Assembly (NCBI GenBank): GCA_013816265.1
Contig: JACDES010000011.1
Location: 1 to 42,008, forward strand
Length of the DNA stretch: 42,008 bases
Reading direction: 5' to 3'
DNA from: Parachlamydiaceae bacterium
Lineage (GTDB): Bacteria > Chlamydiota > Chlamydiia > Chlamydiales > Parachlamydiaceae
Shown here: positions 25,426 to 34,859 of the stretch, one piece after another
Layout: each line of letters opens with the position of its first letter
How positions within the stretch are numbered: the first letter of the stretch is position 1
Notes under the pieces: generated by a model
Databases searched by the model: none
Told to the model about the DNA's origin: nothing
The model's input: only the letters and a program-made list of their open reading frames with translations
Made by a program: the position numbers and the translations under genes

Positions 25426-25631
25426 GCTAGTTAAAGCTCAACAAGGGAGGCTTAGTGCTTTTGCCCCCCGTTTCGTTTTCATTTATTGGATAATTCCTAC
25501 AAATTTAATGATCTTAATCAAAAATTAACAATTCTTGGTATAATCTGGCATAGGATTTGAGTGTATAATATTAGATCGAAAATTAAGGCTCTTAGATAGA
25601 GGTTTTTTCTCTGTAACTTAAAGTTTTTTTT

Positions 25632-25692
25632 ATTGTAACATTAAATTATTAATTACAATTTGTTTGATTTTTTAATACATTTATGTTATAAT
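25632..25692 (+). promoter_or_regulatory. Promoter with upstream dyad for the giant gene
   Basis: TTGATT (25664-25669), a 17-base spacer and a perfect TATAAT (25687-25692). Immediately upstream, ATTGTAA (25632-25638) and TTACAAT (25653-25659) form a dyad 14 bases apart that could be an operator. Transcripts would carry an A/T-rich leader of about 200 bases; the rest of 25426-25899 holds no ORF or other structure I can support. Confidence 0.55.
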
Positions 25693-25899
25693 TTAGTTTT
25701 TAAAGTATTGTTTAAAATATATTTATGCTTTTTATTCGATTTGTTGCGAAAGATAAACACATTAGTATATAATAAACTTTAAATCATTTTTATTATTGTG
25801 CATGCATTGAAATATGGGGTTTGTTTAATTTACTAAATAACCCTACTTTGATATTATAAGAGTAGAATTTTAATACATAATTTAATTTTTGAGGTCATT

Positions 25900-28800
25900 A
25901 TGTCAACTCCAACTGTTTCATCTTCTCCACCAGGAGATTCTTCAATAAAAGGAGTTTCCAGTCATCCTCATTTGGTAACTGATCATCCGATAGATCGTGT
26001 GGAAGAAAGACTTGTAACTGAGGTTGCACAACAGACACTAAGCGAGCAGACACCGGTTCCAAAACCTAAAAAAGCAGGTTTTTGGAGCAGTGCAGGGAGT
26101 TATTTTGATCCACGTGAATATTCAATTTTTCAAAGATCGAAGCCCGTTAAAGAAACGCCCCCACCTCAAGTAAAGCCTACTTCTTCTGAACCTAAGTCAG
26201 GACAAGTTGCAGACCAGACAAAACCTCCTATTGAAAAACAAGTTTCAGAAAAAGAACGTGATCATGATAGGGGAGATGAAAAAGAAAGAGCGCCAGATCA
26301 AGATACAGGAAAAGGCGCAGGTGGCGATCAAGGTCTAAAATCAGATCTAGAAAAACCATTAGAGCAAGCTATTCCTAAAACTGAGGCCGCACTCCCCAAA
26401 AAAGAACAATTAGAAGCAACCGTTGTTAAAACAGAATCATTGGGTAGCAAAATTAAATCTGCAGGTTTCAGTGTTCTATGTGCCCCTCTATGGGTTCTTG
26501 GTAAAACAGCTGAAGGTGTAATTACTATGGGTGCAAAAGCTGTAGATTATACAGCTGAAAATGCTCCGAAGGTTGCTGAAAGTGTTTCGAGTAATGTTTC
26601 TAAAGCTGCTCAAAGTGTTTCGAGTAATGTTTCTAAAGCAGTAACAGCAGCAACTCCAGCAGCTGAAATATTGCTCTTAGGTGGTAAGGCAATGATGGAG
26701 GTGATTGTTGAACCTTTAGCGAGTGGTGTTGCATCCGGTGCTGCATCTGTTTATCTGGCACATTATGAGAAAGGTTTACAAGTAGAGGAAATGATCGCTT
26801 TTTCAAAAGGGCGTATGAAAGAAGCCACTAAGGATCCTCAGTTTATTGAAATGTACGAATTTCTTTCAGATCGTTTAACAGAGGCACTAACAAAAAAAAT
26901 TCGTAGCGTTGAGTTCCTTAAAAACGTAAATTTATCCGATTCGTTAATTTCAAAATTAATTCGAATAAATCTAGCTAGAGCATTTGCAAATTTAAGTGAA
27001 CAAATACCCAAAACAGAAAATCAAAATGCTTTAGTGAGCATCATTAGCTTAATTTGTGGCAAAATTGAAAATCATGCTTCCGTTCAAAAATTAGCCGAAA
27101 TTAATCAATTATTTAACCCTAAAGACAAAGAAGCTGTCCTAAAAGACTTGGAGCCTCTCCTTACTCCTTTAGATGCCAACCATAAAAAAAAGTTATTAGA
27201 ATCATTAGTAACCAATGGAGATGGAACTTTAAATTACATTGTTAACAAAGAGCTGACAGAAGCATTTGGAAATCTTACTTTATTATCTCCTGAACAAAAT
27301 GCAAAAATTACTCAACTTGTTGTCCTCTCAACAAGTGAATCTGAAAAAAACAAACAGTTTAAGGCTGTTTTTGATGGGATTTCGAACGATCTCTTAATCA
27401 CTCTATTCCCTAAAAAAATAGGTAGTCTTGAACTTCCTGATTTGGGATTAGGCACAATGCCTTTTATATACGATCTCATTAAGGATAGCATATCTGATTT
27501 CATGATCGAATCTTATTTGCCACTCCAAAAGAATTTAGAGAAAACAAATGGATGGAAGCAAGATATTCAAAGAGTCGTAGGACAAAGAGATGCTGATCAA
27601 CTAGTAAAAACAACATCAGTTTTTTTAGTAGAAGCAGCAAAGAATTATATCAATAAGGATCCTGCAGCTGTAACTAAATTAGAAGAAATGATGAGTGGTT
27701 TGGCTGAGCCAAAGCTTGCAGACCAGGGGAAAGCAACAACTCCTCAAGATCTGATTGTTGCAAAAATGGCCGACACACAGTTAGCGGCTTGGGTTTTGAC
27801 ATCTCTTCAGAAATTGCTACAATCTCAAGATCCAGCAGTTTTTAAGGCTGCTTCTTATATCACCGAGATTGCTCAAAATCTTACTTTAGGAGTATTAGCG
27901 CAATCTTCTAAATTAGTCATTTCTAACCAATTGTTGCCAGTGGGACAAGTAATACCTGAAGATCAATTTGTTAAAAAATTGATGGAAGGTTTAATCGAAC
28001 AAGCAAAAGCATTGGGAGGAGCTCAGAATATCCCCAAGGCTTCCTGGGAAGGATTTATTCAAGATCTTCCTCTTCCACCTTTAGCTAAAGAACTATTGGT
28101 CTCTCAATTGACTGAAAAATCTAAAGATCTACCAAAATTGTTGAAACCAATCAAAGATCAGATTGATTCTAAAGCTGCCTTAGCAAAAATTAATGGTTAT
28201 CCAGATGGTGCTCAGCTTCTTTCATTCATCGATAATGTCACTAACACACTTGTTGATATGGCACTAAAGAATCAAAATGAACTTTTTGGAACTATCGGAA
28301 TCAGCGATACTCTCGATGATCTCTTAGCTGAATTTTTACCTGGAGTAAAGATTGATGAAGAGTTGAAGTTATGGGTAAAAACGAATATTAGTGCTTTTGG
28401 AGAAGATCCAGCAGCGATTAATTCTGTTACAATTATAAAAGAAGCCATTCGTACATTTTTAATAAAATCCATTTCCGATACTATCGAGACAAACTTTAAA
28501 AATAATGAACAGCAATTTATGGTGCAGTTGCTGAGTCACCTACAAGGTGTATTCCAGAAGATCTTTCCAACGCTGAAGAAGAATGAAAAACAGAACATTG
28601 AACAAGCGTTACTGATAAAAGCTGAAATTGCTCAGTTGGTAGTAGATAGAGATAATATTCAAAAAGATGTTGATACCCTAAAACTTGAATTAGCAAGTTG
28701 TGGAGTAAGTGATGAGGTTGTTGGGACTGTTCATGATGTCGTTCGATTGAACACGCAATCTACAAAAATTAAAGCACGAATTAGTGCCCTCGAAAATAAA

Positions 28801-31800
28801 AAAACTCAAAATCTACTAGCGCTAAATAAATTCCGTGAAATTGACCAATGGAATGATGCGAAGTTAAAGGATGCTGAGATTGCCTTGGCTTATTTGAAGG
28901 AAAATCAACAATTTATTAATCAAATTAGAGCGTCGAAACCAAAAGCGACAGATGTCGAAATTTTGCAAAGTGAAGAATTTAGAAAACTCAAATCGGATTT
29001 AGCTTCATCGACAGCAAAATTTTTAGGTGCAGACGAAGATACAGTAAAGATAGTCGGCGAACATCAAAAAAATCGAGACGATGGAACCATTAAAAATCTT
29101 GTTGAACTCTTAAATCTTTCACCGGAAAATCTCAAGCTTATTCAAGATTGCTTGATTTGTGAAGACAATTTGATCTTGGTAGAAATAGAAAATTTGAATG
29201 TGGAAAAAGATTTTACTCATCATTTAAAAAAACTTTCGAATCTTTTAGATGATGTTGAAGAAGTGGCTAAAGATTTTGTTTTAAAATCCATGGAAAGCAT
29301 CATCCAAAGTCAAGTTGAAAAAAATAGGGTCAATGAAACAATAGCAACTCATGAAGCGTTGCTCGATAAACGATTAGAATCATTCCAAAAACTAGCAGAT
29401 GAAACATTGGCTTTGATTGGTTGGACAAAAGACAAATATCCAATTCCTGAAGCTATTCCAACGAAAATTAGAAATTATATTGCTCGAATTGCTTTTGATC
29501 AATTGCATCCCGTCCTTACAAATTATTTTGATAAAAAAAATCTTAAAAAGGAGTTGGATAGAGCTACTCAAAGTAACTTTATGAGTAGTATTTGTACAAC
29601 GATCTCAAAAGAAACGATAGAACGATTACCTTCATTCTTATCATATAGAGTTGCCGCCCAAAAAATGTTGGAAAAACTTCCTCTACATGGTGAACCAGCT
29701 ACAGAGGTTGAATTAGAAAATCTTAATCAAAATATTATAGCAAAAATTGCTGCCCATGGAAAACAGTTCTTAACCCTCGAAAGTGTGAAAAAAGTTCTCG
29801 ATGGTAAGATCCCAAGTGCATCTATAGAGTTGATGGGTTCCGGTATATTCAACCTAATGAAGAGCGAGGCTGGAGTAACTATAGAGTCACTTAGAAACCT
29901 GTTAGGTCAAGATAAGACAGAATTGGAGCTAAAGGCAATCATGCATGAAGCTAATCAATTAATTCTCAATACAGGCAGAACAAGAATAAGTGTTGAAGAC
30001 TTAAGAGAAATCTATGTAAGATCTTTCCCTGCACAACGACGTAAGCAATTAAATCCACTGAAGCAATTAGATGTCATTAGATCAAATGATATCGTTGGAA
30101 AAATTCAGAATGTTGTCATTTCAATTGAGGAATTGTCCTATCTATTGAATTCAATCATTCCAGGCGCAGAAGATTTCCATTCATTGGTAGCCCCACAATT
30201 ACAATCGATCCTGACAGGAAGAAATCCGGCATTTCAAGCGAACTGGGATATTGCACAAAAATATATCGAATCCGTTCTATTAAAATTCATGGTCGATTTA
30301 GTGAAAAATAATGGCGGAGAAAATTTTGTAGAAACAATTACGCAAAAATTAAAAACTCTTGTTGCTCCAATGGTTCAGGAAGGGGTAACAAAAGAAGAAG
30401 TTGCTGAAGAATCTATTGCAACGGTGATTGAACAGATATTAGGAATTACTAGCAAAGATGATCTAAAAGGTATTCCGCCAGCATTCCAACAATTGATTTA
30501 TGAAAATCTAGTGAGACAATTGAAAACTCAATTGATGCCACATATCATGCCTATAGTAGAGCGTCAAATTGATAGAGCGATGCTTGATAAGAAATCAAAT
30601 TCACCATTTTTAAGTGAGTTAAGTTCTGCAATAGCAAAAGATGCGGTGGCCTTTATTCCAACAGTTGTAAAAAGCTATCGTACAGTTGCAGAAAATATTT
30701 ATGACAAGTTATCTAATGGACAGATAAATCAACGAAAGTTGAAATTATTTCAAGATGAAATTGCAGGTATGGTCAAGAGGGCTAAAGCCGATATTACTGA
30801 TCCGCAATCAAAAGCTATTCCAATTAATAATAAATCCATTTTAGCAGCATATGAAAAATCTGTTAAAAAGAAAGGTACATTTGCAGAAAAGGAACGCGCT
30901 GTATTGCTTGGTAAATTGCGATCGATGCATGCCTTGAGTGATGTAAGTTCAATTGTGATCACACCGGAAGAGGTTGCTTCAATTATTGCTGAAGCAGTAC
31001 CTAATGCTAAAGGCGAAATCCAAGCCGGTCTAGCTGATAGATTGAAAACCTTTATTCAAACAAAGGGCGCTGCTTATCAAAATGTGAAAGAGCTAGCTCA
31101 ACAATATGTTGAAGATGTGTTGCTGAAAGCATTTTTAAGAATCACAGAGAAAAATCCTCCTCAAGATGGTAAAGATGTCATTATCGTCGTAACTGAAAAA
31201 CTTGTCGATATCGTAAAAGCAAAAATAAAGAATTTCAGAGAACGTCCTCTTGATGAAGTGATTCCTCAGTTGACAGATGAATTTATGAAGGACATTTTAG
31301 GAGAAGTTTTTGGAATTGAATCTCAAGAATCATTAGAAGGTCTTCCAAAGCCTATTCAAGCTGAGGTTTATAAATTACTAAAAGATCAAATTGCTCATCA
31401 AGTAGCAGTTCTTTGTAAGAGCGTTCAAAGAGTCGGTGGAACCCAACAAGAAGTCGAAGAGGCTCGTCGTAATATCAGCACGTTATTAGGAACATCTGCC
31501 GCTGAGGTTGTCCTAAAAGATTTAGGTACTTTTGTTGTCGATTCTACTCTTGCGACTTTAAATGAAGTTTCCGGTGGCAAAGCAAAAGGTCGTACACTTA
31601 TTAGCGAAAGCCTAGGAAAACAAATTCAAGTTTTAGCAAAAGGTAATTGGGATGTTGTAAAAGTCTTACAAAATTATGCCAACGTTGCTGGTTTAGAAGA
31701 TATTTTAGAAAAAAATCTAAATGAAGCTCAGCAATTAGATCAATTGGACAAAGCCAAAGCTGCAGAAATGGTTGCGAACATCATATTGCCAAACTTAAAT

Positions 31801-33279
31801 AGAGGTTTGACTAAGTTATTAGATCTCGAAGATCAACGCAAAGAAGAGATGAATAGATCTCTTATAACTTCTATATTGAATGTTGCTACAGAACATTTGC
31901 AAATATCAAAAGCAGCTAAAGATATAGCAGCGGCTCATGGTAGTGATAGTTTTACCGGTGCTGAATATGTGCAAGCTGCAAATCAGAGATTACATCCAGC
32001 AGTACCAGTAAATGCAGAACCTGATTACACTTCGGTAATAGAAAAAATCAAAGAAGATTTAAATGTTGATTCGTTTTCTGAAGAAGAACTTGTTCAAATT
32101 AACACTGTTATTAATGACCTAGTTTCAAATGATCGTAATTTGAGTCGACCTTTAAGACCCCAAATTGTGATGGATGAGCTTGCAAAAGTATTACCGACAC
32201 CGCTTACACTTGAGCAATCGGTTTTATTGCAAGATTTGATCGTGAAGGCTGCTGAAGCTAATACAGTTCAAAGAGTAGGGAACTTTTATCAATCTGAATG
32301 TGATAAAATATTAAAAATGCTCTTTCCTAATGGTTCAGAAGATTTAATTCCTTCTCTTACATTAACAGAAGAAGAAAAAATCGAATTTAAGAAATACCGT
32401 AAAGCGACCTATAAGCTATTAAAAGATCAGTTTCCAACTATTATGAAGATGATAGTAGAAACGACAATCGAACCAGATATGATGACAAATTATGCTATTA
32501 ATAGTTTGGAAGTTACTAAAGAGGTGTTATTACTTGATTTAGAAAATATGGCGAAAGGAGTGAAAGGATCTGAAGCGGCTCCTGAAAGTCCATTAGATGA
32601 TCTAGATAGAGCAGCTGGAGCATTAGTTGATAGCGTTCTTGATTATACAAAGCTCCCACCACGTATAGTAAAAATGATTACAGATCCTGTTACAGGAAAA
32701 ATTGGTCCTGATATGCAAAAAACAATAGGACGTTCTTTGCGAGGTCAGTTTAATCAGGATTTCATTAAGCGTACTGTTAAATTAGCTCTTGAGAAAACGG
32801 CCACACGCGATGCTTCTGGTAAGCCATTGTTGAATTTTGAGACGGGCCCAAAAGAAGTGATGGACCTAGCCAAAGCAACAAAAAAAGTTGAAATGGAAAC
32901 TAAGCTAGCGTCACTTACTCATGAAGTTATAGATATTAATGTTTCATATTTTCTTAGAACAAAATATCCTGAAATACAGAAGAAATGGGGTGATTCGCTA
33001 GAGACTAAGTTAGGACGTATAGGATCAGTTTTACGAAAAGCATTAGATGGAATTATGAATTTTATCTTTAAAGCGATTGTTTGGGCATTATTTGAAGCTG
33101 GAACGCATCATTTAAGACAATGGATCAAAGATCGTCTTGAAAATTATATTAAATTGGATGAAAATTTAAAGTCATTAATGGATATGTTGAGAAAGGCTCC
33201 TGAAGCAAACGAAGATCTTGCTTTCAAATTAGTTGGAGCAATAGGCGGAGTGATACAACAGCCGCAAGTGGAAGTATAA
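25900..33279 (+). CDS. Giant (2459-residue) helical repeat protein, candidate secreted effector
   Basis: GAGG lies seven bases before ATG 25900. Residues 1-180 are disordered, rich in Pro, Lys, Glu, Ser and Thr. Residues about 183-290 are amphipathic and hydrophobic (AGFSVLCAPLWVLGKTAEGV) with a direct repeat SVSSNVSKA. From about 290 to 2380 the chain is helical and internally repetitive. An anchor of the form [GAL]-[IL]-P-x-x-[IL]/F...Y..L..Q recurs at residues 1185, 1524 and 1814, with weaker forms at 723, 2155 and 2252. A segment from 1408 (SIEELSYLLNSIIPGAEDFH) matches one from 1688 (TPEEVASIIAEAVPNAKGEI). DRATQSNFMSSI near 1215 matches DRAMLDKKSNSPF near 1554. A hydrophobic helix (FIFKAIVWALFEAG) lies near 2386-2400. 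No catalytic motif is seen. Function is unknown; size and layout suggest a scaffold or host-directed effector. Confidence 0.8.
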   Translation: MSTPTVSSSPPGDSSIKGVSSHPHLVTDHPIDRVEERLVTEVAQQTLSEQTPVPKPKKAGFWSSAGSYFDPREYSIFQRSKPVKETPPPQVKPTSSEPKSGQVADQTKPPIEKQVSEKERDHDRGDEKERAPDQDTGKGAGGDQGLKSDLEKPLEQAIPKTEAALPKKEQLEATVVKTESLGSKIKSAGFSVLCAPLWVLGKTAEGVITMGAKAVDYTAENAPKVAESVSSNVSKAAQSVSSNVSKAVTAATPAAEILLLGGKAMMEVIVEPLASGVASGAASVYLAHYEKGLQVEEMIAFSKGRMKEATKDPQFIEMYEFLSDRLTEALTKKIRSVEFLKNVNLSDSLISKLIRINLARAFANLSEQIPKTENQNALVSIISLICGKIENHASVQKLAEINQLFNPKDKEAVLKDLEPLLTPLDANHKKKLLESLVTNGDGTLNYIVNKELTEAFGNLTLLSPEQNAKITQLVVLSTSESEKNKQFKAVFDGISNDLLITLFPKKIGSLELPDLGLGTMPFIYDLIKDSISDFMIESYLPLQKNLEKTNGWKQDIQRVVGQRDADQLVKTTSVFLVEAAKNYINKDPAAVTKLEEMMSGLAEPKLADQGKATTPQDLIVAKMADTQLAAWVLTSLQKLLQSQDPAVFKAASYITEIAQNLTLGVLAQSSKLVISNQLLPVGQVIPEDQFVKKLMEGLIEQAKALGGAQNIPKASWEGFIQDLPLPPLAKELLVSQLTEKSKDLPKLLKPIKDQIDSKAALAKINGYPDGAQLLSFIDNVTNTLVDMALKNQNELFGTIGISDTLDDLLAEFLPGVKIDEELKLWVKTNISAFGEDPAAINSVTIIKEAIRTFLIKSISDTIETNFKNNEQQFMVQLLSHLQGVFQKIFPTLKKNEKQNIEQALLIKAEIAQLVVDRDNIQKDVDTLKLELASCGVSDEVVGTVHDVVRLNTQSTKIKARISALENKKTQNLLALNKFREIDQWNDAKLKDAEIALAYLKENQQFINQIRASKPKATDVEILQSEEFRKLKSDLASSTAKFLGADEDTVKIVGEHQKNRDDGTIKNLVELLNLSPENLKLIQDCLICEDNLILVEIENLNVEKDFTHHLKKLSNLLDDVEEVAKDFVLKSMESIIQSQVEKNRVNETIATHEALLDKRLESFQKLADETLALIGWTKDKYPIPEAIPTKIRNYIARIAFDQLHPVLTNYFDKKNLKKELDRATQSNFMSSICTTISKETIERLPSFLSYRVAAQKMLEKLPLHGEPATEVELENLNQNIIAKIAAHGKQFLTLESVKKVLDGKIPSASIELMGSGIFNLMKSEAGVTIESLRNLLGQDKTELELKAIMHEANQLILNTGRTRISVEDLREIYVRSFPAQRRKQLNPLKQLDVIRSNDIVGKIQNVVISIEELSYLLNSIIPGAEDFHSLVAPQLQSILTGRNPAFQANWDIAQKYIESVLLKFMVDLVKNNGGENFVETITQKLKTLVAPMVQEGVTKEEVAEESIATVIEQILGITSKDDLKGIPPAFQQLIYENLVRQLKTQLMPHIMPIVERQIDRAMLDKKSNSPFLSELSSAIAKDAVAFIPTVVKSYRTVAENIYDKLSNGQINQRKLKLFQDEIAGMVKRAKADITDPQSKAIPINNKSILAAYEKSVKKKGTFAEKERAVLLGKLRSMHALSDVSSIVITPEEVASIIAEAVPNAKGEIQAGLADRLKTFIQTKGAAYQNVKELAQQYVEDVLLKAFLRITEKNPPQDGKDVIIVVTEKLVDIVKAKIKNFRERPLDEVIPQLTDEFMKDILGEVFGIESQESLEGLPKPIQAEVYKLLKDQIAHQVAVLCKSVQRVGGTQQEVEEARRNISTLLGTSAAEVVLKDLGTFVVDSTLATLNEVSGGKAKGRTLISESLGKQIQVLAKGNWDVVKVLQNYANVAGLEDILEKNLNEAQQLDQLDKAKAAEMVANIILPNLNRGLTKLLDLEDQRKEEMNRSLITSILNVATEHLQISKAAKDIAAAHGSDSFTGAEYVQAANQRLHPAVPVNAEPDYTSVIEKIKEDLNVDSFSEEELVQINTVINDLVSNDRNLSRPLRPQIVMDELAKVLPTPLTLEQSVLLQDLIVKAAEANTVQRVGNFYQSECDKILKMLFPNGSEDLIPSLTLTEEEKIEFKKYRKATYKLLKDQFPTIMKMIVETTIEPDMMTNYAINSLEVTKEVLLLDLENMAKGVKGSEAAPESPLDDLDRAAGALVDSVLDYTKLPPRIVKMITDPVTGKIGPDMQKTIGRSLRGQFNQDFIKRTVKLALEKTATRDASGKPLLNFETGPKEVMDLAKATKKVEMETKLASLTHEVIDINVSYFLRTKYPEIQKKWGDSLETKLGRIGSVLRKALDGIMNFIFKAIVWALFEAGTHHLRQWIKDRLENYIKLDENLKSLMDMLRKAPEANEDLAFKLVGAIGGVIQQPQVEV

Positions 33280-33379
33280 AATAAATTTTAAAGTTAATTT
33301 GAATAGAAATTAATGAAAATAGTTGCTAAAATTTGAAGCTATTTTTCAATTGAAATGAACCCTTAACCCGTGGTCTCCA

Positions 33380-34177
33380 ATGAATGTTAATGTAGATGGT
33401 CCCTCTGTCATTATACAAAACAATTTTCGTTCCTCTTTCCGTTTAGACGATAATGAATCATTTACTAACGATACTTGGATTAATTTATTTAAAAGAGCTC
33501 AGGAGAATCATATACCTTTCCTATGTATTGCCAGAACAATTGTGAGCGCAGGTAAAGATCAACTTACAGGTAAACATTATGAAGGAGTTCATTTTGTTAA
33601 ACATCTTAAAATTAATAAAGAATTAGCATCTCTAGATCCCCTTTCAAAAAAACCAATATTAAGAGTTAATATATTTTTCATTGCTTGCTTCAATCTGGAT
33701 AAGAAAAATAATATAACTCCACGTAATTTTGAGACGGATATAATCCAATCTCAAGAAAAAATCTTGAATTCATCAGAATTATTGGAAATAGCCGTTGATG
33801 CTTTAAATATTGATGCAGCAGAAAATGAAGAAAATCATGAACAAATTGGAAAAAGTCAATACATTTTAGGTAATACGGTTAAAGATGAAGATCTGTTGAA
33901 TGGATCACGCTGGTTTGTCGCCTCATCAAAATTTGGTTGCACTGCAGCAGATGAGGAATTAGAAGTAGTTGAGAGCCCTTTATCAACTGTTCGAAGATTA
34001 GTTTTTGAAGAAATTGAACATGAAGAAACAGATATCGAAATTACACCCATGGAATTAGATCCAATAGATGAAGAGCTAGATGCAAAGACAAAAGATTTGG
34101 AGAAAGTTGAATCTAAAAAAGAAGGCGCCTCCAGAAGAAAAATGCTACCGATTGGTGCGGGATATAAAAAAACATAA
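33380..34177 (+). CDS. Duplicated protein A, copy 1 (A1)
   Basis: 265 residues, clearly paralogous to the protein at 34860. Shared blocks include DTWINLFKRAQ (31-41), PFLCIARTIV (46-55), HYEGV, DPLSKKPI (86-93), VNIFFIACFNL, HEQIGKSQYILGN and KFGC. Residues 156-192 read like a single Sel1-type repeat (QIGKSQYILGN...WFVASSKFGCTAA), and DPLSKKPI followed by a Cys is faintly U-box-like; both are weak. The C-terminal 70 residues are acidic and disordered with a basic tail. There is no Shine-Dalgarno before ATG 33380. It is 100 bases downstream of the giant gene and converges on the B1 remnant. Confidence 0.75.
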   Translation: MNVNVDGPSVIIQNNFRSSFRLDDNESFTNDTWINLFKRAQENHIPFLCIARTIVSAGKDQLTGKHYEGVHFVKHLKINKELASLDPLSKKPILRVNIFFIACFNLDKKNNITPRNFETDIIQSQEKILNSSELLEIAVDALNIDAAENEENHEQIGKSQYILGNTVKDEDLLNGSRWFVASSKFGCTAADEELEVVESPLSTVRRLVFEEIEHEETDIEITPMELDPIDEELDAKTKDLEKVESKKEGASRRKMLPIGAGYKKT

Positions 34178-34202
34178 TCCCACTTCCCAAGAACTCAGCT
34201 AT

Positions 34203-34242
34203 AAAAAAAGAACGAAATTAACACATTATGTGGTAATCGTTC
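34203..34242 (-). terminator. Imperfect terminator downstream of the B1 remnant
   Basis: On the minus strand GAACGATTACCAC pairs imperfectly with GTGTTAATTTCGTTC, and a run of seven T follows (the A-run at 34203-34209). Position and TTACCAC/GTGGTAA core match the better terminator of the second copy at 35699-35737. Confidence 0.5.
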
Positions 34243-34273
34243 TTCAATTGATTTATTAATTTCATTAGTGCTT

Positions 34274-34504
34274 TTAAGCACCAGCAAAAGCATCAGAACG
34301 ATTAAACATAGGACTAAATCTAGATTTGACTAATTGTCTAGAACTTTTCGATGCTTCTTGAAATAGAACATTGATTTTCTCTTTTGCTACATCCAATCTG
34401 TCTCCAGTTATTACTGGAACAGTTAATTCTTGTACATCATCATTTGTATTTCTTCTTACATATGCTTGAGAAACAATCTTTTTCGCAATGCGTTTTTTGT
34501 CCAT
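34274..34504 (-). pseudogene. Protein B remnant (B1), internally deleted
   Basis: 76 codons. Residues about 27-48 (ELTVPVITGDRLDVAKEKIN) match the B2 N-terminal region (PKITGESLDVSKDKIN, 39-54). The next residues, EASKSSRQLVKSRFSP, match the B2 C-terminus (EEAKSSGQLVKSRVSS). About 240 residues of B2 between these are missing, joined in frame. The ATG (34502-34504) lies within the first unit of the TGGAC repeat array, so the original N-terminus has been replaced or lost. Most likely a decayed copy, though a short product is still encodable. Confidence 0.7.
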
Positions 34505-34680
34505 TTTTGTTCATATCGTCCATATTGTCCATATTGTCCATATCGTCCATGTAGTTCATGGACGGCATGGACTTTATGGACAAATATGGACAAGAATGGA
34601 CGATATGGACAAATATGGACAAATATGGACAAATATGGACAAATATGGACAAATATGGACAAATATGGACAAATATGGAC
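34499..34680. repeat. TGGAC repeat array, ten-base unit, with inverted left arm
   Basis: 34611-34680 is seven perfect tandem copies of AAATATGGAC, preceded by degenerate units back to about 34570. The left arm 34499-34555 carries the inverse motif (GTCCATATT and variants). The two arms can pair. The unit is ten bases, one helical turn and not a multiple of three. The array abuts the start codon of the B1 remnant; the related array at 17806-17971 has a nine-base unit. Sequence from 34681 to A2 at 34860 shows no feature I can name. Confidence 0.92.
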
Positions 34681-34859
34681 GAAAGACGGTTCGGGCTGAG
34701 GGGTGCACTTTGATTACCATGAAATTATTACAGCATTACTTCTTTCTGGGAACTAGTAAAAATTTATTTAATATGAATAATATTGAAAAAAAGAAGCCAA
34801 AATAAGATACTAATTTCAAATTAAAAGAACATTAATATTCATTCAACTTTTGGTATCAA

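Noticed and set aside
34570-34690. Possible CRISPR array
   Set aside because: The units are ten bases with no spacers, and no cas genes are present.
34430-34805. Plus- and minus-strand ORFs with repeated WTNMDKYGQ or SIFVHICPY
   Set aside because: The ten-base repeat is open in several frames by composition; the repeated peptides reflect the array, not a gene.
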